A DNA stretch of 35,075 nucleotides, from the NCBI GenBank assembly GCA_035626155.1, contig DASPOF010000158.1, positions 1 through 35,075 on the forward strand, written 5' to 3'. Positions 8,578-17,581 of the stretch are shown one piece after another. Numbering within the stretch: the first letter of the stretch is position 1; every line of letters begins with the position of its first letter. The notes under the pieces are model-generated. The model worked only from the letters and a program-made list of their open reading frames with translations, ran no database searches and was not told the origin of the DNA. Position numbers and translations under genes: made by a program. Source of the DNA: DASPOF01 sp035626155 (GTDB lineage Bacteria > Desulfobacterota > Binatia > Binatales > Binataceae).

Positions 8578-10092
8578 CTATAGGCAGAGGTCTTCGTTGT
8601 TGCCGGGGCCGTTATAGGAGAAAATTCCGGTCTGAAAAATCGGCGCCGTTTCGCCCCGCTCGGCGTATAAGTAATAGGGAAGCCTGACCACGGTTGAATG
8701 ATTGGTCAGAAAGCGATCCAGGCCTGTCCGATGCGGCTTCGGCTCTTCATCCTTGCGGTATGAATCGTAAATCTCGCAGAACTCGGCCCTAGTTGGCGCA
8801 TCGCGCAACTGCCGGTATACGCCGGCAAGATGATACGAAACCCCCGCCGCGTAAACGTCAAGGAATGCGCACTGAGCGGCCAGCAACCCGACGAGCCCAA
8901 CAGTCGCCGAACGCGCGAGCAGCTTCGATTCGCGGACGCGCGCGCCCGCCCCGAGCCAGCACATCGCGAGCCACGCAGCGGGGTAGAGAAATCGCCCGCC
9001 CGGGTCGTACGTCCCGGCCAGCTCGAAACCGGCGACCGGAAAGCCTACCGCAAATACCGCAGCCGCGGCCAGGACGCTCGCATTCTCGCGCCGGCCCCGA
9101 ACCCACGCAGCCGCGCAAAACGCCCACATCATCCCTATGAACGCGGCTGCGGCAAGATCCAGAATCGCCGCAAGCCTCATCACCGGATGTTGAATACTCA
9201 GCCACGGCAGAAATTCCGGAAATAGAAAAAAAGCCCCGAGGTAGCGACCGGCGACCAGATGCAGGGTCCAGGGGACCCAAAAGGATCCGCTCCCAAGATC
9301 ATGCGTCACCAGCCGCGCGGCGACGTACCATACGCTCAAGCATGCCGTCGGCAGGAACGCGATGATGAGCGCGCGGGCTCGCCGCTTATCGCAGCGCTGA
9401 AAGCTCAGGATCGCCGTAATCAGCACGGCAAAGATGTATGTTTCGAAATGAGTGAAGAAAAACAGCAGCGACCACCCTAGAAAAAATCTGGGCGAAAGCG
9501 AATCGTATGCATCTAAGCGGCGAATCAATATTCCGGAATAGATGAAGAATAGACTCAGTCCCGCCAGAAACGACAACTCTCCCCCGAAGAAGTGCGTGTT
9601 GAACATCAGCAGCGCCGGCACAAGCACGAATGGATTTCCAGATGCGCGCGGCAACGACTCCAATAGGTACACGGACCCGAAAAGAAAAGTGCCTATCGCC
9701 CCGGTGAGCACTACTTTACCCGCGGCCTCCGGAGACATCAGCAGATTCAGCAGGCCAAGGGCCGCGGTCACGATGGCGGCGTTCGGGACAGGATATCTCT
9801 TCAACGCATAAAGGTGGGGCAAACGGCCCGCCAGCAGCTTGGAAAAAAGCAGCCCCTGGTATATCCAGTCCGGATAATCCGAGAGCGGAAGAAATCGGTT
9901 CGACCAGATGAACCACAGCCCGTTAGCGAACGCGATCGTGACGGCCACCCGCGTCGCTACCGCTCGCCCCTCGATTCCTGCTCCCCCTTTTACCGACTGA
10001 CCCGTGTTTCGCCCCCAGCGCTCAAACCTGCCCGGCGCGCCCACAACATCTACCACCTGCGGCCTGCCGGTTGGAAGGCAACCCGCTCCCAC
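8578..10092 (-). CDS. Multi-pass membrane protein, possibly GT-C-like, function unknown
   Basis: Up to 504 residues with about ten hydrophobic spans. After the first span the loop reads LPLSDYPDWIYQG, an Asp-rich site reminiscent of GT-C transferases, but no further family motif is convincing. A soluble C-terminal domain of about 100 residues ends the protein. The first ~48 residues are Gly/Arg-rich and look non-coding. A GTG at 9948, just before the hydrophobic VAVTIAFANGLWF, is a better biological start, so the N-terminus is uncertain. It is the first gene downstream of the phage-like block, on the same strand. Confidence 0.5.
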   Translation of the reverse strand: MGAGCLPTGRPQVVDVVGAPGRFERWGRNTGQSVKGGAGIEGRAVATRVAVTIAFANGLWFIWSNRFLPLSDYPDWIYQGLLFSKLLAGRLPHLYALKRYPVPNAAIVTAALGLLNLLMSPEAAGKVVLTGAIGTFLFGSVYLLESLPRASGNPFVLVPALLMFNTHFFGGELSFLAGLSLFFIYSGILIRRLDAYDSLSPRFFLGWSLLFFFTHFETYIFAVLITAILSFQRCDKRRARALIIAFLPTACLSVWYVAARLVTHDLGSGSFWVPWTLHLVAGRYLGAFFLFPEFLPWLSIQHPVMRLAAILDLAAAAFIGMMWAFCAAAWVRGRRENASVLAAAAVFAVGFPVAGFELAGTYDPGGRFLYPAAWLAMCWLGAGARVRESKLLARSATVGLVGLLAAQCAFLDVYAAGVSYHLAGVYRQLRDAPTRAEFCEIYDSYRKDEEPKPHRTGLDRFLTNHSTVVRLPYYLYAERGETAPIFQTGIFSYNGPGNNEDLCL

Positions 10093-10212
10093 GCCCTGCC
10101 CGCGCTGGTAAGTTCTATACAGGCCGCGGGTGCAAGGCGCGGCTCAAAGCGCACGGCCCTGCTGTACGCGGATGTGATGGCCGGCTCGCCGCTGGCAGTC
10201 GCTCGGCGCTGG

Positions 10213-12816
10213 TCACTGTCCCGTGCAGGTGCAATTCACGGTATCGCCGCCCATGCTCGATGCGGTGGTTGCGAGCGTGACGCCGCTGGTCGAAAGCGAG
10301 GACTGTTTGAGCGCCAGTCCTGCGGTCACGTCCACGCACGTGCAGATCGGCGCGTTGGTGAAGGCAGGATGCGATGCGAACGCAAGAGCACAAGAAGTGA
10401 CTGTACCACTGCCGATCGTGATTACCATTGCTCCGTTGTTCCCGCTGATGCTCGGCGTGGTGCCGCACGATGAGACAGCGGGATTCGACGCACTGGCGGA
10501 AGCATCGGGAACCGAAGTGAGGAAGGCGTTGATCAGAGTCAGCGCCTCATTTTTTCCGCTTTCGTTGCCGAAGACGATTCCGATTGGAGTTATACCTGTG
10601 CCGGACACGTTCACACTATCGAAAATGGAAGCGAAACTCGGAGAGTGCTGCCCGCCACTGAGATCGGTAAAAGGCAGGCTTCCGCGTATTGCAGGATATG
10701 AGCCTCCTGAATTGCTGTTAGCGAGCGGCGGCATGACATTGAATGCACTACCCAGCCAGCAACCGCTTGCTCCGGATGAACTGTTGATTGCGATATTCCC
10801 CGTACTCCAACTACTGTCTCGAATCTCGGTCGGGCCGCCGACGTAGCCGAAATATCCCGTCGGGCCAACCTGCGGTTCGGCCTTGACGGCCGACAGTCTC
10901 ATCACGCTCCCCAGATTGAGAAATCCATAGGCGCCATTCAAATCCCCGCCATCGAAAGTGAAGGTGCCGCTGCTTGCTCCCTGAACGGCAATTCCCGTCA
11001 TGGCGCCATCGTCGAAATCCTTGACGGCTACGCCGCCGAAGATGCCGGCGAAGCCATAATCCCATGTCGCATTAATGTTGCCGCCGGTGATCCGCTCGCG
11101 ATTTGTCTGGGCTGACGCTCCATAGAAACACGCCCATCCGCCGCTTACGCAATCAACGTTGTCCCAACTGGAGTTTTCCACGTTCCCGATGGAGCCGTTG
11201 CTATCAATCGTAAAGCCAATTCCCGAATAGCCAATAGAGATATTCCTGAAATGCCCGGCGCCGGTGTAGCCGCTCGAACGTCCCGCAGGATTTCCGCCGG
11301 GACCCGTTCCGCTGTAGTTGTCGAAGGAAATTGCAAGGCCGGGCGTACTTCCGGGGTCGACGGCACCTCCGGGAAAGGCCAGGTTCTCAAGGTCCATACT
11401 GCCCGCGTTGTTCAGATTGAACACAATTCCCGCAGTCGGACCATCCCATTCAAAGCAAGTCCCCGCTGAACCGAACTGAGCATTCGATGAGCCTACCAGT
11501 GTCTCGCGGCCGGTCCCGTAAAACGAAAGCGGCTGTCCGAGCGGGTAGCAGACGGAGCAATAGGGCAGATCGATTCTCGCCGCCTGATTCGCACCGGCGC
11601 CGCTCACCGGCTGCGCGGCCAGCAGTGCCGCAGCGAGCGATGGCTCATTATCATGCCTCATCGTAACCGTTCCGCTTTGGGAAGGAGCGATCGCGACCGT
11701 CACAACGCCTGTCGTCGGGTTGATCGCCGTTATCGTGGTGAGCAGATCGGCAGGTTTGGCAACGCCCGGACAGGTAGTTCCGAAATCGGCATCCCGGCCG
11801 AAATGATTACCTTGGTCATCCCAGTATTGCGAGTGCGCGGCGGTCTCGCCGACAGGCAGAACCGGGAGCACCGCCCAAATCTGGTTCGGCGTACAGGATG
11901 CGCCGGTACAACCGCAGATTACCTGTCCGACCGCGTTCGGATCGTTCGTCCAAGGCACCCGGATGTAATTGTCCGGTGAAAGCTTGGTGGCGCTGCCCGT
12001 GACCGTCGCTGCCGAACTCGGCGCGCTCCAGCTTCCGTTGAAAGCCACATCCTGGACTTCGTACGTTCTGCTCGCGCTGCATCCGCTGTTCTGGTAGAGG
12101 CTCGCGGTCGAGTCCGTCTGGCAACCTTGGTAATCCCCGCCGCTGGTGTGAAGCGTTGGGATCGGACGAGGGTTAAAGTAATAGCTATAGACTTTGGACG
12201 TCCCGAGCGTCGGCGCCGAAAGCGCATTGTTCGCACCGGCATGATCGATCTTTATGTGCTGACCGACCGCGAACTGCGTGCTCCCGATGCCGCCGCAAGT
12301 GAGGTTCGCAGAGCTTGCGGTGGCGGTGCAGCTAACCGTCTCGTTGGTGCAGAGTGCGCCGTAATCCTGCGGATTGATTACTCCGTTGAGATTGACGTGA
12401 CTAATCTGGTCGCTTCCGTTGGCCTGATTTCCGCTCAGCGACAGCGGGCCCACGTAAGCGCTCGTCACTGCGCCACCCGCAGCGCACGTCCATTGCCCAT
12501 TCTGTCCCAATGCCCATGCACCTGAGCCGCCTGCGGCGCACACACTCGTCTTCTGACAATTCGTGCAGTAAAAGATCGAGCCGTCTGTCTCGGCAGGAAG
12601 GTTAGCGAAAGTCAGCCCGGCGATTACAGGCGAAATCGGTTGTGCGCCGGAGAACCGATCGTTGATTGCCTGGCGAAATAACATCCCGGCGCCCGTGCCC
12701 GTATAATTGGGGATCGGCTGATAGGCGCCGGGCGGAGGAAGGTTCTGCGCGCGGCCGGGCCGCGAGGGACAGCACAGGAGGCAGATTAGGCAGGCAAGCG
12801 CGAGTAGTTTTTTCAT
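10213..12816 (-). CDS. Large spike-like protein with signal peptide and beta-helix-type region
   Basis: 867 residues from ATG 12816, one base after the TGA of the fibre gene. The open frame extends upstream, but this start gives a clean signal peptide (MKKLLALACLICLLCC, Ala-Gln cleavage-like end). Residues about 75-115 hold a Cys-containing module (FYCTNCQKTSVC, then W-T-C) seen in phage tail-end proteins. A VNLNGVINPQDYGA motif resembles the entry of pectate-lyase-like right-handed beta-helices. The middle is Gly/Asn/Ser-rich as in spikes. A terminal ~80-residue Cys-containing domain ends in CTCTGQ. Last gene of the phage block; expected role is receptor binding or glycan attack. An export signal on a tail protein is odd. 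Confidence 0.65.
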   Translation of the reverse strand: MKKLLALACLICLLCCPSRPGRAQNLPPPGAYQPIPNYTGTGAGMLFRQAINDRFSGAQPISPVIAGLTFANLPAETDGSIFYCTNCQKTSVCAAGGSGAWALGQNGQWTCAAGGAVTSAYVGPLSLSGNQANGSDQISHVNLNGVINPQDYGALCTNETVSCTATASSANLTCGGIGSTQFAVGQHIKIDHAGANNALSAPTLGTSKVYSYYFNPRPIPTLHTSGGDYQGCQTDSTASLYQNSGCSASRTYEVQDVAFNGSWSAPSSAATVTGSATKLSPDNYIRVPWTNDPNAVGQVICGCTGASCTPNQIWAVLPVLPVGETAAHSQYWDDQGNHFGRDADFGTTCPGVAKPADLLTTITAINPTTGVVTVAIAPSQSGTVTMRHDNEPSLAAALLAAQPVSGAGANQAARIDLPYCSVCYPLGQPLSFYGTGRETLVGSSNAQFGSAGTCFEWDGPTAGIVFNLNNAGSMDLENLAFPGGAVDPGSTPGLAISFDNYSGTGPGGNPAGRSSGYTGAGHFRNISIGYSGIGFTIDSNGSIGNVENSSWDNVDCVSGGWACFYGASAQTNRERITGGNINATWDYGFAGIFGGVAVKDFDDGAMTGIAVQGASSGTFTFDGGDLNGAYGFLNLGSVMRLSAVKAEPQVGPTGYFGYVGGPTEIRDSSWSTGNIAINSSSGASGCWLGSAFNVMPPLANSNSGGSYPAIRGSLPFTDLSGGQHSPSFASIFDSVNVSGTGITPIGIVFGNESGKNEALTLINAFLTSVPDASASASNPAVSSCGTTPSISGNNGAMVITIGSGTVTSCALAFASHPAFTNAPICTCVDVTAGLALKQSSLSTSGVTLATTASSMGGDTVNCTCTGQ

Positions 12817-12817
12817 T

Positions 12818-13402
12818 TCAATATCCGATTGCGATCCAGAACGCGCCATCGGTCGTTTCGTGTACACTGCCGCCGGCCGCCTCGGCGATTCCGTCGGACA
12901 CATCGAACACGACGGTGAATCCTGAGGTATTTATCGAGCCGCTTACCGGCGATGCGACCGTGTTGGCTCCCGCGGTTTTCTTGTAGAGATTCGCCGAGAT
13001 CACTCCGTAACAGAGGTTCGGGAAGGCGGTGGGAAACGTGATGGAATACCTCGTATCGCCAGTGATTATCGTCCCCGGAATCGAGAGCGTTCCCCACTGA
13101 ACCATCAATACCTGATTCGCGCCCGCATTCACATCGTCATAGGGTATCTTGAGGTAGCCATTCGGGCCCCGCGCTCCGCTGAAAAGGACCGTGAACGCCT
13201 GCAGCGCCGCGATATTCGCGATGTTAGTATCCTGCCGGCCCTTGAGAAACGCGCTGCGATTGGCAAGCTGCTGATGCGGCTGGTTCGAGATTCCGACGCC
13301 GCCGAAGCTTGCGCCGGACGCGGCGCCTTCGACCGGATCGGTCGCCTGGATCTCGTAAATCTCATTAGCGGTGAATTCTGGAGCGTCGACCAGCGTAGCC
13401 AT
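12818..13402 (-). CDS. Tail fibre protein with gp53-like C-terminal domain
   Basis: 194 residues, ATG with GAGGTG seven bases upstream. The N-terminal ~70 residues (FTANEIYEIQATDPVEG, then NQPHQQLANRSAFL) match the attachment segment of phage tail fibres, where the N-Q-x-H-x-x-L-x-N-R-x-x-L pattern is widespread. The C-terminus ends FWIAIGY, typical of the gp53-like/receptor-binding tip beta-sandwich. It is very short, so it is more likely a stub fibre or adaptor than a long fibre. Its stop is one base before the start of the spike-like gene, suggesting coupled expression and a joint role at the tail tip. Confidence 0.75.
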   Translation of the reverse strand: MATLVDAPEFTANEIYEIQATDPVEGAASGASFGGVGISNQPHQQLANRSAFLKGRQDTNIANIAALQAFTVLFSGARGPNGYLKIPYDDVNAGANQVLMVQWGTLSIPGTIITGDTRYSITFPTAFPNLCYGVISANLYKKTAGANTVASPVSGSINTSGFTVVFDVSDGIAEAAGGSVHETTDGAFWIAIGY

Positions 13403-13497
13403 TGGTCACCTCTTCGAAGCCTGCGTTCCTCGGCGGCCGGCGCCGCGCGCCGATCTCGCGCCGGAATCACAACCGAGCGCCACCGGCAAATTCATCA

Positions 13498-13962
13498 TCA
13501 GAACGTGAGCGTCCAGGTTCCTGTGAGGCTCATGTTTGAGCTGAACGTGATCGGGCTGATCGTCTTGCGCGCGAGCATCGGCGCTGGAGCGGTCGTGCCG
13601 GGAAGCCCCACGCTGCCATGATTGGCGAACAGCGCGAGCTCCTGGATCGTGATCCCCTGCGCGCCAGTGTCTGCGGTGGTAAGGCTCCAGTTCAGAGTCA
13701 CGCTTCCGTTTCCATCCTCGGCGTGCGAGTCGATCGCCTTGAAGTAGGCCGGGGCGGTGAGCGACGTATCATTCACCGTCGGCGCGGCGGAGCCGGACCC
13801 GAAGCCGACTGCGGAACAGAACTCGCCCGTGGTGTCGCCGCCGAGCAGCGCAGCAAGCGCAGGCAATCCCGCGTTTACGAAAAGGTTTTTCCCCTCGAAC
13901 GCGAAGACCAGCCGCCCGCGCTCGAAAACTCGGACGGCCACAGTGCCAGCAGGCCTTTTCAT
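13498..13962 (-). CDS. Phage tail-end structural protein of unknown function
   Basis: 154 residues from ATG 13962, one base beyond the stop of the tail protein I gene and with GGAGG five bases upstream; the longer open frame to 14235 is antisense noise. The text has a recurrent phage architecture: a strand-rich start (VRVFERGRLVFAFEGKNL), an NAGLPALAALL segment, SAAPTVNDTSL, and a C-terminal TWTLTF strand. A similar arrangement occurs in the protein at 20957-21559. The family is seen near baseplates and fibres in Mu-like elements; no specific function is assigned. Confidence 0.65.
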   Translation of the reverse strand: MKRPAGTVAVRVFERGRLVFAFEGKNLFVNAGLPALAALLGGDTTGEFCSAVGFGSGSAAPTVNDTSLTAPAYFKAIDSHAEDGNGSVTLNWSLTTADTGAQGITIQELALFANHGSVGLPGTTAPAPMLARKTISPITFSSNMSLTGTWTLTF

Positions 13963-13963
13963 C

Positions 13964-14827
13964 TTAACCTCCATGAAGCTGCGCGACGCCATTGAGAACC
14001 AGAGCCCGATCGGCGACCACCGGCTCGCCCGCGCCGTGGGTAATTCCACTGTGTGCGTAATGAGCGTTGTAAAGCGGAGCGATCGGACCATAACCATCGG
14101 CCAGCGCGGCCTCGCTAATAGCAAGTCTGAGCCCGGCGTCCAACGGTCCAGGAGCCGCATCGAGTTGGTATTTCGCGATACCGCCGAGCGTGACCACATC
14201 GCGGGGAACCGGGGCGTAATCCAGATTCGGCGCAACTACAAACCATACCGAGTCGAGCCACGCGCGCGCCGGCTTGAAGAAATTCGCCGCCGCGACGATC
14301 TCTTGCACCGCGCCCGGCGTGACCGGCTGATTCGCGGCTAGATTGATCAGCAACCTGAACACCGCCCATCCCTCCCCCGCCGGCCAGGCCGTACCGCCCC
14401 AAAGCGCCTCGCCCTCCAGTATCGTCACACTCGTCCATCCGAGCGACGTCAGCGCCTGTCTAATCGCCCATGGGGTGCCCCGGTAGCGATGGAGCGGGAT
14501 GGCCATCTCGAGCAGCGCGCGCTGCGCCGCGGCGCTGGTCGCGGACCCGGGGACCTCGCCACCGGGACCCGACAGAGTGTCGATGTCCGTGAGCGAGTCG
14601 ATGTTGGTGAGCGCATCGATGCTTTCGGCAACCGGTGCAACGAGCTGCCACAGCGGCGACAGAACGTCGAACTGCCACGCCAGAAACGGCAGCGCGCCGT
14701 CGATTACCGATTCGATCCGGTAAATCAGAAGCGTCGAGAGATCGAGCGCTCCAAGCCGCCCAATCAGCACCAGCAGCGCTTGCGTGCGCGCGTCGTTGAT
14801 CGATGGCGCGGGAGTCAGTTCAGCCAC
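13964..14827 (-). CDS. Phage tail protein I (P2 gpI / Mu gp48-like)
   Basis: 287 residues from GTG 14827. Motifs of the baseplate gpI family are visible: LPFLAWQFDVLSPLW near residues 48-62, and HRYRGTPWAIRQALTSLGW near 113-131, matching the family's H-x-x-(K/R)-G-T. Between them is an insert rich in Asp/Asn/Leu (ALTNIDSLTDIDTLSG). In P2 this protein completes baseplate wedges with gpJ. It lies directly downstream of the gpJ-like gene and a small coupled frame, and one base from the next gene. Longer than P2 gpI (about 176 aa), mainly at the C-terminus, which may bind fibres. Confidence 0.85.
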   Translation of the reverse strand: MAELTPAPSINDARTQALLVLIGRLGALDLSTLLIYRIESVIDGALPFLAWQFDVLSPLWQLVAPVAESIDALTNIDSLTDIDTLSGPGGEVPGSATSAAAQRALLEMAIPLHRYRGTPWAIRQALTSLGWTSVTILEGEALWGGTAWPAGEGWAVFRLLINLAANQPVTPGAVQEIVAAANFFKPARAWLDSVWFVVAPNLDYAPVPRDVVTLGGIAKYQLDAAPGPLDAGLRLAISEAALADGYGPIAPLYNAHYAHSGITHGAGEPVVADRALVLNGVAQLHGG

Positions 14828-14969
14828 GGAGCGTCCTCACGAGGTCTGCGGCGCGCGCTTTGCGTCCCCATAGCGCGACGCGGGACGGGAGTTCGCAATG
14901 GCCATCCGCCGCGGCCCGAGCGCCCGCGTGGATTCCGTTTGCGCTGACCGATTCAATAGTGCGCGCCAT
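14820..14969 (-). CDS. Possible small coupled gene (49 aa)
   Basis: ATG 14969 lies four bases after the gpJ-like stop; the frame closes at 14820, overlapping the GTG start of tail protein I by eight bases. It fills the only gap between two baseplate genes and begins MARTIESVSANGIHAGARAA, with an Arg-rich C-terminal half. The arrangement suggests translational coupling, and composition is compatible with a small structural or bridging peptide. The ribosome-binding site is weak. It may be just a spacer that happens to be open. Confidence 0.35.
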   Translation of the reverse strand: MARTIESVSANGIHAGARAAADGHCELPSRVALWGRKARAADLVRTLRG

Positions 14970-14973
14970 GAGA

Positions 14974-16143
14974 TCAGGAATGCTCCGTCCCCTGGACGAC
15001 GGACAGAGTAATAGCCGTGCAGTTCGCCCACTGGCCGGCGGCAAGCTGCGTATAGGCCGGTGAGGTCAGGCTCACCTCGTACACCCCGGGGACCGACAAC
15101 GCCGCGACTATCTGGCTCGGCACAATGTCCCGCTGAATCTTGGATGCGAGCGCAACCGCAAATTGCGCCGCCGCCTGGTTGGCCGCAGCCATCGTCGAAG
15201 TCGGATCCGCATCCGAGTAGAGAGTAATGCTACCGGCGATTTGATAATCGATTTCGGAAACCGCCAGGACCGTCACGGTGTCGGTGAGCGGCCGAACCTT
15301 GTCCGCGCTGAGCACGCCGGCAACCTTGGAAAGCAGCGCGCCGCCCGCGATTCCCGCGTTGTTGGGCGCGGCGGCCGGCTGCACGATGATCGGTCCGGTG
15401 AGCACATAGACATTGACCTGGCCGGGCGCGGGACTGAGCACGAGCGCGTCGGTAATCGAGGGATCGACTCCAAGCGCGAAGAACCGATAGGCGCCAGACG
15501 GACCCGCAACGCTGAACTCGTTGGGCGCGGCTTGGATCCGGGCGCGCAAATGATCGTCGGTCTCAGGCGCGCTGCCACCCGTGCTGGTCGTGGTGTTAGC
15601 GACGTTCGCGATGAGCGCGTTCGGATTCAACTGTACATCGACTTGGCCAGGAAGGTAGCCGTTCGCGCCCGCCCCGGCCTGGACCGCGGTCGCAGTGACC
15701 GTCCCCGTTGTCGCGCCCGCCGGAATCACCAGCGTGCTGTTGGTTGCGAACGAAAACCGGCCGTCATTGGTCCCCACCAGCGTTCCGCCGGCGATCGTCA
15801 CCGGCACCGTCAGCGCCGCTCCCAGAGTGAACTCGAGCGTCGTGACTGCCGGCTGCGCCGCCAGCCGCGTCACGCCCAGCAACTGGCCCAGGTAATCGAG
15901 CATCGGAAAGCTCGCGAACGCGAGCAGATTCTGCTGAGCCGCATACTGGATCGCGTTGCGAACCAGCGACTCGCGGTATGCATACAAATTAATCAGCAGG
16001 CGCTCGACCTGCGCCGGCTGCAGCGTGCGTCCCGCCGCCGCCTCAAAGGCCGCGATCATATCTGCCAGGATGAGATTCGGATCGAGGCCGTCGGCATCGT
16101 TCACGAAGACCGGCGGCGGAAGTGAGGGAATTCCTGCGGCCAT
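14974..16143 (-). CDS. Baseplate J-like wedge protein (P2 gpJ / Mu gp47)
   Basis: 389 residues. Features of the family: LDPNLILADMIAAFEAAAGRTL near the N-terminus, and the wedge motif LLINLYAYRESLVRNAIQYAA at 49-69. The NLLAFASFPMLDYLGQLLGV segment follows, then an internal beta domain (about 95-180), DDHLRARIQAAPNEFSVAGP, and a C-terminal beta part. Full length for the family. It forms the baseplate periphery together with the gp25-like and gpI-like neighbours. Co-directional with the gp25-like gene about 70 bases upstream. Confidence 0.92.
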   Translation of the reverse strand: MAAGIPSLPPPVFVNDADGLDPNLILADMIAAFEAAAGRTLQPAQVERLLINLYAYRESLVRNAIQYAAQQNLLAFASFPMLDYLGQLLGVTRLAAQPAVTTLEFTLGAALTVPVTIAGGTLVGTNDGRFSFATNSTLVIPAGATTGTVTATAVQAGAGANGYLPGQVDVQLNPNALIANVANTTTSTGGSAPETDDHLRARIQAAPNEFSVAGPSGAYRFFALGVDPSITDALVLSPAPGQVNVYVLTGPIIVQPAAAPNNAGIAGGALLSKVAGVLSADKVRPLTDTVTVLAVSEIDYQIAGSITLYSDADPTSTMAAANQAAAQFAVALASKIQRDIVPSQIVAALSVPGVYEVSLTSPAYTQLAAGQWANCTAITLSVVQGTEHS

Positions 16144-16212
16144 CAGATCATCCTTTCATCGTCGAGTTGGCGTGGCGGCGAGGACTGCCAAGACCTTGTG
16201 GATTGCGCCGCA

Positions 16213-16629
16213 CTAGCTCGCCATCGCCGGAATCGTCACGGTCGTGTTTTGTGGCGGCGAAGGCGCGCCGCCGAGCTTGAGCTGCCAGGTTACGGTGACG
16301 CTCAGGTGCGCCCCGCTTTGCGCCGACCCGTCGAGCACCGGGGCCACATTGATCGCGAGCGCCGTCACGCGCGGCTCCCACAGCGTAATCGCTGAGGTTA
16401 GTTCGCGGACGATCGCGGGCAATGCCTCGTCGATCGGGTGGTCGATGTAACGCCAGATGTCGGAAGCGAAAGTGGGACGCAGCGGATCGCTGCCCTTCGG
16501 AGTGGTCAGAATGATCGCGATGCACTGGTCCACATCGGCAATCCCCTGCACGACCTGCCCGATCGCGCCCAGCTTCAGGGACCAGTCTGCCGAAGTGATA
16601 TCCGAAAGCGTTACCGCATCCGTGCTCAC
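16213..16629 (-). CDS. gpW/gp25-like baseplate wedge protein
   Basis: 138 residues, typical size. SADWSLKLGAIGQVVQGIADVDQ is the family's N-terminal pattern. TPKGSDPLRPTFASDIWRYID carries the conserved glycine-rich T-x-x-G-(S/E)-x-x-x-x-P-x-F-G/A core. The C-terminus has the W-E-P-R-V element. In contractile injection systems this lysozyme-like small domain links the hub to the wedges. It lies between the gpV-like spike and gpJ-like genes, the usual P2 V-W-J order. Confidence 0.9.
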   Translation of the reverse strand: MSTDAVTLSDITSADWSLKLGAIGQVVQGIADVDQCIAIILTTPKGSDPLRPTFASDIWRYIDHPIDEALPAIVRELTSAITLWEPRVTALAINVAPVLDGSAQSGAHLSVTVTWQLKLGGAPSPPQNTTVTIPAMAS

Positions 16630-16685
16630 TGTCTAGTTCTCCGGCTCGGCGATCCGTTCAATGCCTAATCGCATCGCGATTCGCC

Positions 16686-17279
16686 TCACGTCTGCGCAAC
16701 CGTGGAAGAAGTCGGCAGCGGCGGCGAGATCGCCACGCCGCTCGGCGTGATTGTGACCTCGGAGCTCCCCGACGAAAGAGTGATCCCGGCGGGCGCGGCC
16801 ACCGTCGCACTCATCGCGCTCGCGCCCGCGAACGAAAACACGTGCAGCCCGCCGTCGTACTTTATGGCAGTGCCGTCATTGAAGTTGAGCGTGAGCACGT
16901 GCGCGCCGGAGTCGTACGTCACATCCGTGCCGTCCTGAAAGCTCAAGTTGAGCACGTGTGATCCGCGGTCGTACTCGAACGCGGTGTTGTCCTTGAATCC
17001 GAGGTGCCACTTGTCGGCACTGTCCACCGGCGGAGTGTCTGCAGCGGAATAGATAGCTCCGAGCACCGCGCCCGCCTCGTCACGAAGATCCATCAGGCAG
17101 ACGACCTGTTCGCCCACGTCCGGTATCCAGTACGCCTTGTCATTCTGCGTCTTCGGCGACACCACCGGCAGCCAGTAGCTTTGCATCCGATCATAGTCGG
17201 GGAATATCACTCGCACTCGCGCGCCGGCAGTATCCTGCTCCTGTACCAACCCGACTCTGAATGGAGATACCGCGTTCAT
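16686..17279 (-). CDS. Baseplate spike protein (P2 gpV / Mu gp45-like)
   Basis: 197 residues. The N-terminal OB-fold part includes ARVRVIFPDYD, SYWLPVV and DVGEQVVCLMD, the classic gpV pattern. It is followed by three consecutive 19-residue repeats (about 95-151), each beginning F-x-D-(G/N)-T and ending G-x-H-V. Such repeats build the trimeric beta-helix needle. The tail is Ser/Thr/Pro-rich and lacks an obvious His-x-His iron-binding apex as in P2 and Mu spikes. Its start overlaps the preceding gene by four bases (ATGA). Confidence 0.9.
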   Translation of the reverse strand: MNAVSPFRVGLVQEQDTAGARVRVIFPDYDRMQSYWLPVVSPKTQNDKAYWIPDVGEQVVCLMDLRDEAGAVLGAIYSAADTPPVDSADKWHLGFKDNTAFEYDRGSHVLNLSFQDGTDVTYDSGAHVLTLNFNDGTAIKYDGGLHVFSFAGASAMSATVAAPAGITLSSGSSEVTITPSGVAISPPLPTSSTVAQT

Positions 17280-17578
17280 GGTACCAGCTCGAATGCCACG
17301 AGCCTGAGACTGCCGCTGGGGACGTCGTTCTGGTCAATCACGTCAAGCCATGCGACCCAGTCTCCGGCTGGACCGGCCGATGGCGTCACATAGACATAGT
17401 AATAGAGTCCACTCTCCGCCTGGATCGTCGGTTGAGAGTTGACCTGCGTGATTCCGTTGGGGTCCCGAATCGATATCAGCGGTGCGCTTGGCGGATCGAA
17501 GGCCGCCGCCGGCTGTCCGGTCGTAAGCCGCCACGGAAGATACACCGCCTTGCCCGCCCGAATCTGCACCGGATTCAT
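17276..17578 (-). CDS. Small phage protein upstream of spike, unknown function
   Basis: 100 residues, strand-rich, opening MNPVQIRAGKAVYLPWRLTT. Later segments (PLISIRDPNGITQVNS, GLYYYVYVTPSAGPAGDWVAW) read as an immunoglobulin-like or small beta-sandwich fold. Its stop overlaps the gpV-like start (ATGA), and it begins three bases after the end of the repeat protein gene, so it is firmly embedded in the operon. Possibly a fibre attachment or baseplate accessory domain. No family recognised. Confidence 0.65.
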   Translation of the reverse strand: MNPVQIRAGKAVYLPWRLTTGQPAAAFDPPSAPLISIRDPNGITQVNSQPTIQAESGLYYYVYVTPSAGPAGDWVAWLDVIDQNDVPSGSLRLVAFELVP

Positions 17579-17581
17579 CGT

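Noticed and set aside
10093..10212. Attachment site or terminator at the left end of the phage block
   Set aside because: Only a 6-bp stem (GCCGCG/CGCGGC) without a T-tract was found, and no direct repeat matching the right end could be recognised by eye.
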